Assembly (NCBI GenBank): GCA_937871605.1
Contig: CALMRM010000246.1
Span: 1-5,493, forward strand
DNA: 5,493 nucleotides
Direction: 5' to 3'
Origin: an uncultured Terriglobus sp.
GTDB taxonomy: Bacteria > Acidobacteriota > Terriglobia > Terriglobales > Acidobacteriaceae
Positions 1 through 5,493 of this stretch are shown here, one piece after another. Under the pieces are notes generated by a model. The model did no database searches, was not told the origin of the DNA, and worked only from the letters and a program-made list of their open reading frames with translations. Position 1 is the first letter of the stretch; each line of letters opens with the position of its first letter. The position numbers and the translations under genes are program-made.

Positions 1-448
1 CGGTAAAGCCAGTTGAGCGGTACAGGGCAACAGCCTCGGGCATGAGCTCTGGAACGGTGTCCAGCAGCAGCGTGCAGCTTCCGCGGGTGCGGCTCCACTC
101 CACGGCCGCTGAGATCAGGCTCTGCCCAAGCCTGTGGCCGCGGGCGGTCTCTTCTACCCACAGCCGCTTCATCTCGCATGCGAGTGGGTGCCGGTCTGTG
201 CGCACCTTGACCGCGACGCACCCGGCAGGCCAGTCTGCGACAAAGGCCAGCAGCAACACACCGCGCGGCGGCGACCATACCTGTGGAAGGCTGGCGAGCT
301 CCTCCTCATAGCCGCGCATACAAATACCTGCGGCCTGTCGCGGGCCTGACGTGAGGTACGCAGCGTAGTGGCGCAGCAGAGCCGTCGCAGCGTCCACATC
401 GCCTGGCCAGTCTGCCGCGCGGATGAGTACCGACTCGATTTGTGCCAT
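1..448 (-). CDS. GNAT-family N-acetyltransferase (3' end beyond window)
   Basis: Enzymes of this family move an acetyl group from acetyl-CoA to an amine; the substrate cannot be told here. The 149 visible residues show the GNAT layout: an N-terminal helical part (residues 1-60), a beta strand at GVLLLAFV (63-70), then AGCVAVKV (75-82). Motif A follows, with strand CEMKRLWV (91-98) and the acetyl-CoA pyrophosphate loop ARGHRLGQSL (102-111). Strand CTLLLDT (125-131) comes next, then motif B as EAVALYRSTGF (138-148). The usual RxxGxG loop reads R-G-H-R-L-G, with Arg in place of the first Gly, a variant I believe occurs in other GNATs. The frame is still open at base 1, but little of a normal domain of about 160-170 residues is missing. 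The ATG at 448 is the first possible start, since the fabG stop lies in the same frame three codons upstream. No good ribosome binding site precedes it, so translation is probably coupled to fabG. A small soluble protein is expected. Confidence 0.88.
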   Translation of the reverse strand, partial: MAQIESVLIRAADWPGDVDAATALLRHYAAYLTSGPRQAAGICMRGYEEELASLPQVWSPPRGVLLLAFVADWPAGCVAVKVRTDRHPLACEMKRLWVEETARGHRLGQSLISAAVEWSRTRGSCTLLLDTVPELMPEAVALYRSTGFT

Positions 449-457
449 AGCCTGGTG

Positions 458-1207
458 TTACCCCATGTACATGCCGCCGTTGACGTCCAGCGTGTGACCG
501 GTGATGTAACCCGCGTCGCCGCTGGCTAAAAAGCGCACTGCCGATGCGATGTCCTGCACCGTGCCCGGTCGTGCCAGCGGCACGGCGCCCAGCATCGCTT
601 GCTTTTGGTCTTCGGTCAGGACGCCTGTCATGTCGGTTTCGATGTAGCCCGGCGCGACGGCGTTGACGGTGATACCGCGGGAGGCAAACTCTCGCGCCAT
701 CGCCTTGGTCATGCCGATGAGCCCGGCCTTGGACGCAGCATAATTCGCCTGCCCTGCCTGGCCCATCTCCCCTACCACGGAGGTGATGTTGACCACGCGT
801 CCCCACCGCGCCTTCATCATGGGCTGCAGCAGGGCCTGCGTGAGCAGGAAGGCACCCTTCAGGTTGGTGTTTAGCACGTCGTCCCAGTCGGCCGACTTCA
901 TGCGCAGCACCAGGCCGTCGCGCGTGACGCCCGCCTTGTTGACCAGGATGTGCACCGGCCCAAGTGCACCGACCACGTCCTTTGCGGCAGCCTTGATGGC
1001 CTCTTCACGGCTGATGTCGAGCGGAAACGCTTCCGCCTTCCCTCCAGCGGCTTCGATCTCCGCCTTCACCTCCGCCAGCTTTGCTGCGTTCCTGGCAGCC
1101 AGCGCCACGGTCGCGCCTGCATCCGCCAACGCCACGGCGATTGCCCGTCCTATGCCCTGGGAGGCTCCTGTGACAAGCGCGACTCTCCCCTCCAACCCTG
1201 CTGCCAT
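458..1207 (-). CDS. fabG: 3-oxoacyl-[acyl-carrier-protein] reductase FabG
   Basis: Predicted to reduce 3-oxoacyl-ACP to 3-hydroxyacyl-ACP with NADPH, the first reductive step of type II fatty acid elongation in the cytoplasm. The 249-residue length is normal for FabG. Visible short-chain dehydrogenase motifs are the cofactor loop TGASQGIG (13-20), D64, N115 (NTNLKG), S143, Y156 and K160 (YAASK), and APGYIETDM (185-193). R134 and R177 fall where FabG has its ACP-contacting arginines. The oddity is K91: the near-universal NNAG reads NKAG (90-93). The ATG is supported by AGGAG at 1217-1221, 9 nt upstream, and by a TATAAT box just before it. Neighbours are coaD (58 nt upstream) and a GNAT gene (9 nt downstream); no other fatty acid synthesis gene is visible, so it sits outside a fab cluster here. 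A related SDR reductase acting on another beta-keto substrate is possible, but ITVNAVAPGYIETDMT and the ACP-site arginines favour FabG. Confidence 0.93.
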   Translation of the reverse strand: MAAGLEGRVALVTGASQGIGRAIAVALADAGATVALAARNAAKLAEVKAEIEAAGGKAEAFPLDISREEAIKAAAKDVVGALGPVHILVNKAGVTRDGLVLRMKSADWDDVLNTNLKGAFLLTQALLQPMMKARWGRVVNITSVVGEMGQAGQANYAASKAGLIGMTKAMAREFASRGITVNAVAPGYIETDMTGVLTEDQKQAMLGAVPLARPGTVQDIASAVRFLASGDAGYITGHTLDVNGGMYMG

Positions 1208-1265
1208 GCGTGCGTTCTCCTGCTGCCGAGATTATAAAGACCGCACGGAGGGTGGCCCGGCGGGG
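1208..1265 (-). promoter_or_regulatory. coaD-fabG gap: candidate fabG promoter and ribosome binding site
   Basis: On the minus strand this gap holds a perfect TATAAT at 1231-1236, followed by AGGAG at 1217-1221, which ends 9 nt before the fabG ATG. Transcription starting about 7 nt after the -10 box would give a leader of roughly 17 nt that still contains the ribosome binding site. At 17-nt spacing the -35 position reads CGGGCC, which does not resemble TTGACA, and there is no TGn extension, so the box may need an activator or may be chance. The coaD stop is immediately upstream. A short CCGC/GCGG pairing exists, but it is too weak to call a terminator. Confidence 0.45.
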
Positions 1266-1793
1266 TCAGACGTCGCCGGGCATCTGGTTGGCCGCGCTGG
1301 CCACCTGTGCGGCCCGTTTTTGCTGCAGGCGCTCGAGCACCAGGGGCGGTACCAACTCGCTGATGTCGCCATTCAGCTGGTACACACCCTTGATCAACCG
1401 CGACGAAACGTAGGTGTACTTCTCTGCGGGCATCATGAACACGGTTTCCAGGGCGCTGTCGAGCTTGCGATTCATCATCGCCATCTGGAATTCGTACTCG
1501 TAATCGGAGATGGCGCGGATACCCCGCAGCACAGCGGACGCGCCCTCCTGCCGCGCAAAGTCCACCAGAAGCCCCCCGAAAGTCCTGACGGACACATTGC
1601 CGAAGGCGCGGGTCGCCTCCGTCAGCATGTCTACGCGCTCCCCCGTAGTGAACAGGGGCGCGCCCTTGCTGGAGTTGCGCAGGACTGCGACCACAAGGTG
1701 ATCGAAGATTTTGGCTCCGCGGCTCACCAGGTCCAGGTGGCCGTTGGTGGGCGGGTCAAAGGTGCCGGGATAGATGGCGCGTACGATCTGCAT
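1266..1793 (-). CDS. coaD: Pantetheine-phosphate adenylyltransferase (CoaD, PPAT)
   Basis: Catalyses ATP + 4'-phosphopantetheine to dephospho-CoA + PPi, the penultimate step of coenzyme A synthesis. The 175 residues are slightly more than the usual 160 or so, the extra being an Ala/Gln-rich C-terminal tail (about 158-175). Motifs match the bacterial enzyme: nucleotide-binding AIYPGTFDPPTNGHLD (6-21) with the TNGH catalytic turn (T16, H19), K43 (SSK), FGGLLVDFA (72-80), RGIRAISDYEYEFQMA (90-105) with R90, and YTYVSSRLIKGV (126-137), matching the ISSxxxR/K segment. The start is firm: an in-frame TGA lies 11 codons upstream and the ATG is the first start codon after it. The ribosome binding site is poor. 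It follows recA by 73 nt without an obvious terminator, so it may be read from the recA transcript. It shares the phosphopantetheine theme with the downstream fabG. Confidence 0.96.
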   Translation of the reverse strand: MQIVRAIYPGTFDPPTNGHLDLVSRGAKIFDHLVVAVLRNSSKGAPLFTTGERVDMLTEATRAFGNVSVRTFGGLLVDFARQEGASAVLRGIRAISDYEYEFQMAMMNRKLDSALETVFMMPAEKYTYVSSRLIKGVYQLNGDISELVPPLVLERLQQKRAAQVASAANQMPGDV

Positions 1794-1866
1794 GGCTACC
1801 GAGAGGATAACGCCGCTCTTGCATCAACCTGGCGCGACTCCCTACGACCGGGCATGCACCGACTGC
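1794..1866. other. recA-coaD intergenic gap with no clear signal
   Basis: On the minus strand the 73 nt between the recA stop and the coaD ATG contain no stem followed by a T-run, no well-spaced -35/-10 pair and no strong Shine-Dalgarno sequence. TTGATG and TTATCC are present but only 11 nt apart, too close for a sigma-70 promoter. Co-transcription of coaD with recA is the simplest reading. Confidence 0.4.
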
Positions 1867-2943
1867 CTAGCGACGCGAAGGACGCACTGCCTCCTGCGCG
1901 CGAACCTCACCATCAACGGGGGCTGCAGGAATCGGTGCCGCCGCACCTGCACCGATCTTCAGGGTGGCTCGTAGTTCCGTGTTCATGCGGTCGAAAATGT
2001 CTGGGTTGGACTTCAGAAAGTTGCGCACATTCTCGCGTCCCTGGCCGATGCGTTCGCCGCTGTAGCTGTACCAGGCACCGCTCTTCTCCACGATGTTGTG
2101 AACCACTGCAAGATCCAGCACGTCGCCCTCGCGCGAGATGCCTTCGCCGTACAGGATGTCGAACTCTGCCTCGCGGAACGGCGCCGCCACCTTGTTCTTG
2201 ACCACCTTGGTCTTGGTGCGGGAGCCGACAACCACGTCGCCTTCCTTCACTGCGCCGATGCGGCGAATGTCTACGCGGACCGACGAGTAGAACTTCAGGG
2301 CGCGGCCACCCGTGGTGGTTTCAGGATTACCGAACATGACGCCAATTTTTTCGCGGATCTGGTTGATAAAGATCAAGCAGGTGCGGCTCTTGGAGACGGT
2401 GCCGGTCAGCTTGCGCAAGGCCTGTGACATGAGGCGGGCCTGCAGACCCACGTGCGAATCACCCATCTCGCCATCGAGTTCGGCCTTTGGTACGAGCGCA
2501 GCCACAGAGTCGACCACCAGGACATCGATGGCACCGGAGCGCACAAGGGCCTCCGTAATTTCGAGTGCCTGCTCACCATAGTCGGGCTGTGAGATCAGGA
2601 GGTTGTCTGTGTCCACACCCAGCTTGCGCGCGTACACAGGGTCCAGCGCGTGTTCAGCGTCGACAAAGGCCGCCAGACCGCCGGCCCGCTGGGCCTCCGC
2701 AACAATCTGCAGGGTAATGGTCGTTTTACCGGAGGATTCCGGTCCGTAGATTTCGATCACACGTCCGCGGGGCACGCCACCCACGCCCAGCGCCAGATCA
2801 AAGGAGATCGACCCGGTTGAAATGACCGAGATCGGCACAATGGCATCTTTCGCGCCCAGCCGCATGATCGAACCCTTGCCAAATTGCTTCTCAATACCCG
2901 CAAGGGCGAGTTCTACAGCTTTGTTACGCGCTTCTTCGGCCAC
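1867..2943 (-). CDS. recA: Recombinase RecA
   Basis: DNA-dependent ATPase that forms filaments on single-stranded DNA, drives strand exchange in recombinational repair and stimulates LexA self-cleavage. Numbered from the GTG at 2943 it has 358 residues, typical for RecA. Visible are the N-terminal oligomerisation helix (1-30), Walker A GPESSGKT (67-74), VDAEHALDP with catalytic E97, Walker B VLVVDS (141-146), loop L1 around EMGDSHVGLQAR (159-170), the INQIREKIG switch with Q195, loop L2 GNPETTTGG (205-213), and the C-terminal domain with EKSGAWYSYSGERIGQGREN (286-305). The start is GTG 2943: GAGGAG lies 7 nt upstream and translation from it gives the family N-terminus (M)AEEARNKAV. A GTG at 2979 would add 12 unrelated residues and overlaps the predicted promoter. 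The last 29 residues are Ala/Pro-rich and end in RPSRR, unlike the acidic tail of Escherichia coli RecA. An inverted repeat upstream may be the regulatory site. Confidence 0.98.
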   Translation of the reverse strand: MAEEARNKAVELALAGIEKQFGKGSIMRLGAKDAIVPISVISTGSISFDLALGVGGVPRGRVIEIYGPESSGKTTITLQIVAEAQRAGGLAAFVDAEHALDPVYARKLGVDTDNLLISQPDYGEQALEITEALVRSGAIDVLVVDSVAALVPKAELDGEMGDSHVGLQARLMSQALRKLTGTVSKSRTCLIFINQIREKIGVMFGNPETTTGGRALKFYSSVRVDIRRIGAVKEGDVVVGSRTKTKVVKNKVAAPFREAEFDILYGEGISREGDVLDLAVVHNIVEKSGAWYSYSGERIGQGRENVRNFLKSNPDIFDRMNTELRATLKIGAGAAAPIPAAPVDGEVRAQEAVRPSRR

Positions 2944-2950
2944 GTTCGAT

Positions 2951-2956
2951 CTCCTC
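2951..2956 (-). promoter_or_regulatory. recA ribosome binding site (decides the GTG start)
   Basis: The minus strand reads GAGGAG here. Counting from AGGAG, 7 nt separate it from the GTG at 2943. This site, together with the conserved RecA N-terminus that follows, fixes the start 12 codons downstream of the longer open frame. Confidence 0.85.
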
Positions 2957-2969
2957 GGTACAGGGTCCA

Positions 2970-2999
2970 ATGGTAGCACCCGGCGCGTGCTCTAGGCAA
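2970..2999 (-). promoter_or_regulatory. Candidate recA promoter
   Basis: A -35-like TTGCCT (2994-2999) and a -10-like TACCAT (2970-2975) are 18 nt apart on the minus strand; each matches the sigma-70 consensus at 4 of 6 positions. The expected transcription start lies about 27 nt before the GTG, leaving room for the strong GAGGAG site. The -35 box overlaps one arm of the inverted repeat at 2989-3020. It is a match by eye only and modest in strength. Confidence 0.35.
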
Positions 3000-3020
3000 A
3001 CAAAAGGCGAAGTCTAGAGC
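2989..3020. repeat. Perfect 7-bp inverted repeat upstream of recA (possible operator)
   Basis: The arms GCTCTAG (2989-2995) and CTAGAGC (3014-3020) are exact reverse complements separated by 18 nt. The proximal arm overlaps the putative recA -35 box, which is where a repressor such as LexA could act. The arms match neither the Escherichia coli CTGT-N8-ACAG box nor the GAAC-N4-GTTC box of Firmicutes/Actinobacteria. It does not look like a terminator for the upstream acyltransferase: the loop is long, the T-rich tract lies inside the loop, and no T-run follows the stem. The repeat is seen directly; an operator role is inference. Confidence 0.45.
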
Positions 3021-3041
3021 GTGGCGATGGCCCTGCGTTTC

Positions 3042-4232
3042 CTATTGCGGCAGCTGTGCGCGGCGGTACTCGAAGAAGCGCTTCAGCTTGAGAAAGGGTG
3101 CCTCATACACGTGGAACGACACGTAGGCGGCGGTGATTGAGAGCAGCATGAGCAGCGCTGCGTTGCCAAGCACCGCAACCAGCTTGCTGCCGGTAAGGTG
3201 CAGCAGCCAAGGCCGTAAATGGCCGCTCAGCCCAGGCAGGAACAGCATGTGCAGCACGTACAGACCGTAGCTGTAGCGGCCCAGGAAGCGTAGAACAGGC
3301 GTGGAAAAGAAAGCTGCCACCCTGCCATTTCGCAGGGTCCACGCCAGCAGCGAAGCGGCCGCAACCGCCAGCACCGAGTAGCGCAAACCCTCTGTCCAGT
3401 AGGGCGAAAGAAGCAGGCGCGTCTGTTGAAAGGTAAGCGAAAGGGCAAAGACGAGCACCGCCGACAGGCAGCCGACCCGGCTCCAGCGCAGGACCGTCGG
3501 CCACCTGGAGGACCGGTACAGCACAGCCAGCGCGGCGCCCGCCAGCAGGGTGTCGGCCCGGCCAGCAGTGCTGAAGTGGGTCAGGTAGGTGTCGTGCCAT
3601 ACCCCGATAAAGGCAAAGCGCAGCAACAGCGCACCAACGACGCCGGCCACGCTGATGAGCATGATACGAGCGCGTGTGCGCGCCAGAAACACAAGCAGCG
3701 GCCAGACGAGGTAAAACTGCTCTTCCACGGCCAGCGACCAGAAGTGGTTCAGGGAGACACCACCACCCAGGGTCTGCGCCAGCTGCTGATACTTTTGTAT
3801 GTTGCCCAGGTACAGCGCCATTGGTAGAAAAATGCCATTCCACTGCAGGTGCAGCACCGGTGTGCAAACCGCCAGCAGCAAAAGGGCGCCATAGTACAGG
3901 GGAAAGATGCGGAGCACACGCCGCATGTAGAAGTTCCGGAAAAAGCCGGGCGCACCGGATGCGTCGATGAGAATGCCGGTAATCAGAAATCCTGACAGCA
4001 CGAAGAACAGGTCGACGCCGATCAGTCCCCAGTGCAGCAGGTCGCCCAGCAACCGGTACACGCTGCCGTGACCCTGGTAGTCCACGGCGAAGAAGTGCGA
4101 CAGCATGACCGCGACAATGGCGATGCCGCGCAGGCCGTCCAGCGGGACGAGGTGGCCGCCGTGCCGGGTGCCGGGTGCGGTGGGCGCTTTCAGGACGGCA
4201 CCGTTCAGAGGTGCTGCAGAGGATTGCGGCAA
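3042..4232 (-). CDS. Acyltransferase 3 family membrane protein (OafA/YrhL type)
   Basis: An integral membrane enzyme of the family that O-acylates exported or surface glycans and lipids (O-antigen, exopolysaccharide, peptidoglycan); the substrate here is unknown. The 396 residues are a normal length for a protein with only the membrane domain, with no C-terminal SGNH part. After a hydrophilic Ala/Pro-rich start (1-29) come LDGLRGIAIVAVMLSHFF (31-48) with the family's essential-type His46, GVDLFFVLSGFLITG (72-86), FYMRRVLRIFPLYY (101-114) with the conserved arginines, HFWSLAVEEQFYLVWP (163-178), RADTLLAGA (225-233), and LGRYSYGLYVLHMLF (317-331). Around ten hydrophobic segments are visible. 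The start is TTG at 4232: no other usable start lies between it and the in-frame stop of the upstream gene, and GGGAG sits 7 nt upstream. It follows the ThyX-like gene by 18 nt, so the two are probably co-transcribed. It ends 98 nt before recA. Confidence 0.92.
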   Translation of the reverse strand: MPQSSAAPLNGAVLKAPTAPGTRHGGHLVPLDGLRGIAIVAVMLSHFFAVDYQGHGSVYRLLGDLLHWGLIGVDLFFVLSGFLITGILIDASGAPGFFRNFYMRRVLRIFPLYYGALLLLAVCTPVLHLQWNGIFLPMALYLGNIQKYQQLAQTLGGGVSLNHFWSLAVEEQFYLVWPLLVFLARTRARIMLISVAGVVGALLLRFAFIGVWHDTYLTHFSTAGRADTLLAGAALAVLYRSSRWPTVLRWSRVGCLSAVLVFALSLTFQQTRLLLSPYWTEGLRYSVLAVAAASLLAWTLRNGRVAAFFSTPVLRFLGRYSYGLYVLHMLFLPGLSGHLRPWLLHLTGSKLVAVLGNAALLMLLSITAAYVSFHVYEAPFLKLKRFFEYRRAQLPQ

Positions 4233-4239
4233 AGGTGTA

Positions 4240-4244
4240 CTCCC
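4240..4244 (-). promoter_or_regulatory. Ribosome binding site supporting the TTG start of the acyltransferase
   Basis: GGGAG on the minus strand, 7 nt before the TTG at 4232, inside the 18-nt gap after the ThyX-like stop codon. It makes the rare TTG start credible and suggests ribosomes can reload at this junction. Confidence 0.65.
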
Positions 4245-4250
4245 AGGGGG

Positions 4251-5493
4251 TTAGCGCTGCAGCAGACTGGTGGGTTCCGTTGGATCACTGATGCGAAAGT
4301 GGCGCGCGAGCCCCGGATGGGCGCGCGCCACTGCCTGGAACATTTGCCAGGCAACAGTGCGGTAGCTCCAGTGCCCGGCGGGGGTAGAGCGCAGTTCGCT
4401 CATGTAGACAGCCTGGGCGAAGTCCATGGTGAACAGCGAACGGCACCGAATGGCGAGCGGCAGGGCGTAGTCGGCTGCCCGGCGGTCCATGCTCTGCTCA
4501 TGTGCGCGAACCGCTCGGTCCATGAGCCCGGTGTACAAGCGGCCGGCGGACGAGGCCGATAGCTGAGGCTGACCGGGGAAGTCCGGCACCTCATAGCCAT
4601 GAGTCGTGGTGTACTCCTGCAGCAACTGGGTGCAGCGCCGGTGGCGGTGCATGTCGCGAAAGCCACCAATGTCCATGAGGATGTCGAAGCGGAGACCATT
4701 CGCAGCAGAAAAGGCGCGCAGCAGTTCGTCATGTTTCCCGCGATGCCGCGTGCCGAGTTCGATCACTTCGTCAACCTGGCGCTCGGTGAGTGCGGCCACG
4801 GTGTCGCGCAGCTGGCGAAAGCGGTAGTGCGTGTGCGGGTACAGCAGTGAAGCCGCGAGGTCGATTTCAAGCGACCGCACTTCGCCTGTGGGCGGCAAAA
4901 CGAGATCGACGTTCGGCGACTCCGGCGGCATCGGCTGAATGGCGGCACCCCCCATCAGTTCGCTTGCTGCCTGCTGCAGCGCCGCACGGCTTTCGCGCTG
5001 GTAGCTGCTGGGTGTGGTGTATTTCACCAGCGTGGGGCTGGTGCGGACTTCGCGCAACAGGTGCTCCTCAGCACGCGTCGCCAGCGCAGGGTCGAGGGTG
5101 CGCACCTCGTTCAGCAGCTGTTCGCCTGCACGGTGCTGCACATTCCACGCGGGGCCGGCCGCGGCCTCACGCAGCTTCTCGCCCAGGTCGCGGATCTCGG
5201 GGTACTCGCTGCCCAGCAGCCGCGAAATCTGCCCCTCCAGCGTGCGCGCATTGGTGATCTGCCCGAGCGACGTGTTGGTACCCAGCGGCAGCAGGTACCG
5301 TGCCATATCGTAGGCGCGGGCGCGCAGCGTGCGGGTGTAGGTGGCCTCGTCCATGTCAGCGGGCCTGGGTGTGTGCGCCTTCAACTCGCCCAGCATGCCC
5401 TCGCCCACGGCGGTGTAGCCGTCAAAGAGCGCATCCATCAGCGCGGTATAGTCGGCGGTCTGCTCCGCCGTGCTGAACGAGGGCGTGTAGTAG
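4251..5493 (-). CDS. Duplicated ThyX-like protein (FAD-dependent thymidylate synthase family), 5' end beyond window
   Basis: The frame is open at the right edge: 413 residues are visible, including 18 in-frame residues before the Met at 5438 that begin YYTPSF, so that Met is probably internal. The protein appears to hold two ThyX-like units. Counting from that Met, ARYLLPL...NARTLEGQISRLLGSEYPEIRDL (46-85) resembles the C-terminal ThyX region, and ADYALPL...ELRSTPAGHWSYR (322-360) repeats the same pattern. Before the second copy, MHRHRRCTQLLQEYTTTHGY (263-282) aligns with the ThyX signature RHRxxSxxExSxRY, but with one extra residue and Thr instead of the key Ser residues. ThyX makes dTMP from dUMP with methylene-tetrahydrofolate, FAD and NADPH; ordinary ThyX is about 220-250 residues, so this is a double-length relative. 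With the altered signature, activity as a thymidylate synthase is doubtful and the true role is unknown. The acyltransferase follows after 18 nt. Family assignment is from remembered patterns. Confidence 0.75.
   Translation of the reverse strand, partial: YYTPSFSTAEQTADYTALMDALFDGYTAVGEGMLGELKAHTPRPADMDEATYTRTLRARAYDMARYLLPLGTNTSLGQITNARTLEGQISRLLGSEYPEIRDLGEKLREAAAGPAWNVQHRAGEQLLNEVRTLDPALATRAEEHLLREVRTSPTLVKYTTPSSYQRESRAALQQAASELMGGAAIQPMPPESPNVDLVLPPTGEVRSLEIDLAASLLYPHTHYRFRQLRDTVAALTERQVDEVIELGTRHRGKHDELLRAFSAANGLRFDILMDIGGFRDMHRHRRCTQLLQEYTTTHGYEVPDFPGQPQLSASSAGRLYTGLMDRAVRAHEQSMDRRAADYALPLAIRCRSLFTMDFAQAVYMSELRSTPAGHWSYRTVAWQMFQAVARAHPGLARHFRISDPTEPTSLLQR

Noticed and set aside
306..806. 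A 166-codon minus-strand open frame across the fabG-GNAT junction
   Set aside because: Shifted-frame shadow of fabG and the GNAT gene; Arg/Gly-rich with no motif. The real GNAT frame has strong motifs A and B.
1208..1265. Rho-independent terminator after coaD
   Set aside because: Only a 4-bp CCGC/GCGG pairing with a long loop can be drawn, followed by TCTTTA rather than a T-run.
783..2201. A 472-codon open frame on the plus strand across fabG, coaD and the start of the recA region
   Set aside because: It lies antisense to three clearly conserved genes, has a Cys/His/Arg-rich composition with no recognisable domain, and is the kind of long antisense frame GC-rich codon use produces.
2944..2979. 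N-terminal extension of RecA from a GTG at 2979
   Set aside because: The 12 extra residues do not resemble any RecA N-terminus, the segment holds the ribosome binding site for the GTG at 2943, and it overlaps the putative -10 box.
2989..3020. Reading the inverted repeat as a transcription terminator for the acyltransferase
   Set aside because: The loop is 18 nt, the stem is only 7 bp and no T-run follows it; the T-rich stretch is inside the loop.
2944..3041. Classical LexA boxes upstream of recA
   Set aside because: Neither CTGT-N8-ACAG nor GAAC-N4-GTTC is present; a lone GAAC next to the start codon has no partner at the right spacing.
3103..3867. A 254-codon minus-strand open frame inside the acyltransferase gene
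   Set aside because: It overlaps the acyltransferase in another frame; the acyltransferase has all family motifs, while this frame has low-complexity Ala/Gly/Arg/Pro sequence.
1..5493. Mobile element, CRISPR array, tRNA/rRNA, defence system or other novel cassette
   Set aside because: No transposase or integrase motifs, spaced direct repeats, tRNA-like cloverleaf or defence domains were seen; the window is densely packed with co-directional, mostly housekeeping genes of similar base composition.

Overview
The window is a GC-rich stretch (roughly 60% by eye) of ordinary bacterial chromosome. All six genes read on the minus strand, so transcription runs from right (5493) to left (1). The best taxonomic guess is Acidobacteriota. 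It rests on a RecA with an EEARNKAVELALAGIEKQFG N-terminus and an INQIREKIGVMFGNPETTTG core, and on a double-length ThyX-like protein of a type I associate with that phylum. This is an impression from memory of the families, not a search result.

Order along transcription: (1) 5493-4251, a duplicated ThyX-like protein whose 5' end lies outside the window. (2) 4232-3042, a membrane acyltransferase of the OafA/YrhL (acyltransferase 3) type, which begins at a TTG 18 nt after the previous stop. (3) A 98-nt gap (2944-3041) with a perfect 7-bp inverted repeat and a plausible promoter. (4) 2943-1867, recA, starting at a GTG with a strong ribosome binding site. (5) A 73-nt gap with no clear signal. 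(6) 1793-1266, coaD. (7) A 58-nt gap with a consensus TATAAT -10 box. (8) 1207-458, fabG. (9) 448-1, a GNAT acetyltransferase whose start is 9 nt after the fabG stop and whose 3' end lies outside the window.

Functionally this is housekeeping. RecA serves recombination and the SOS response. CoaD makes dephospho-CoA, the route to the phosphopantetheine arm of acyl carrier protein (ACP), and FabG reduces acyl-ACP substrates, so coaD and fabG are linked through the same prosthetic group. The acyltransferase probably modifies a cell-surface glycan or lipid. The GNAT enzyme and the ThyX-like protein have no assignable substrate.

I found no mobile element, CRISPR array, RNA gene or defence cassette, and no evidence for a new multi-gene system. 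The points most worth checking are the inverted repeat overlapping the putative recA promoter, the ThyX-like protein with a degenerate signature motif, the NKAG variant in FabG, and the non-acidic RecA tail.
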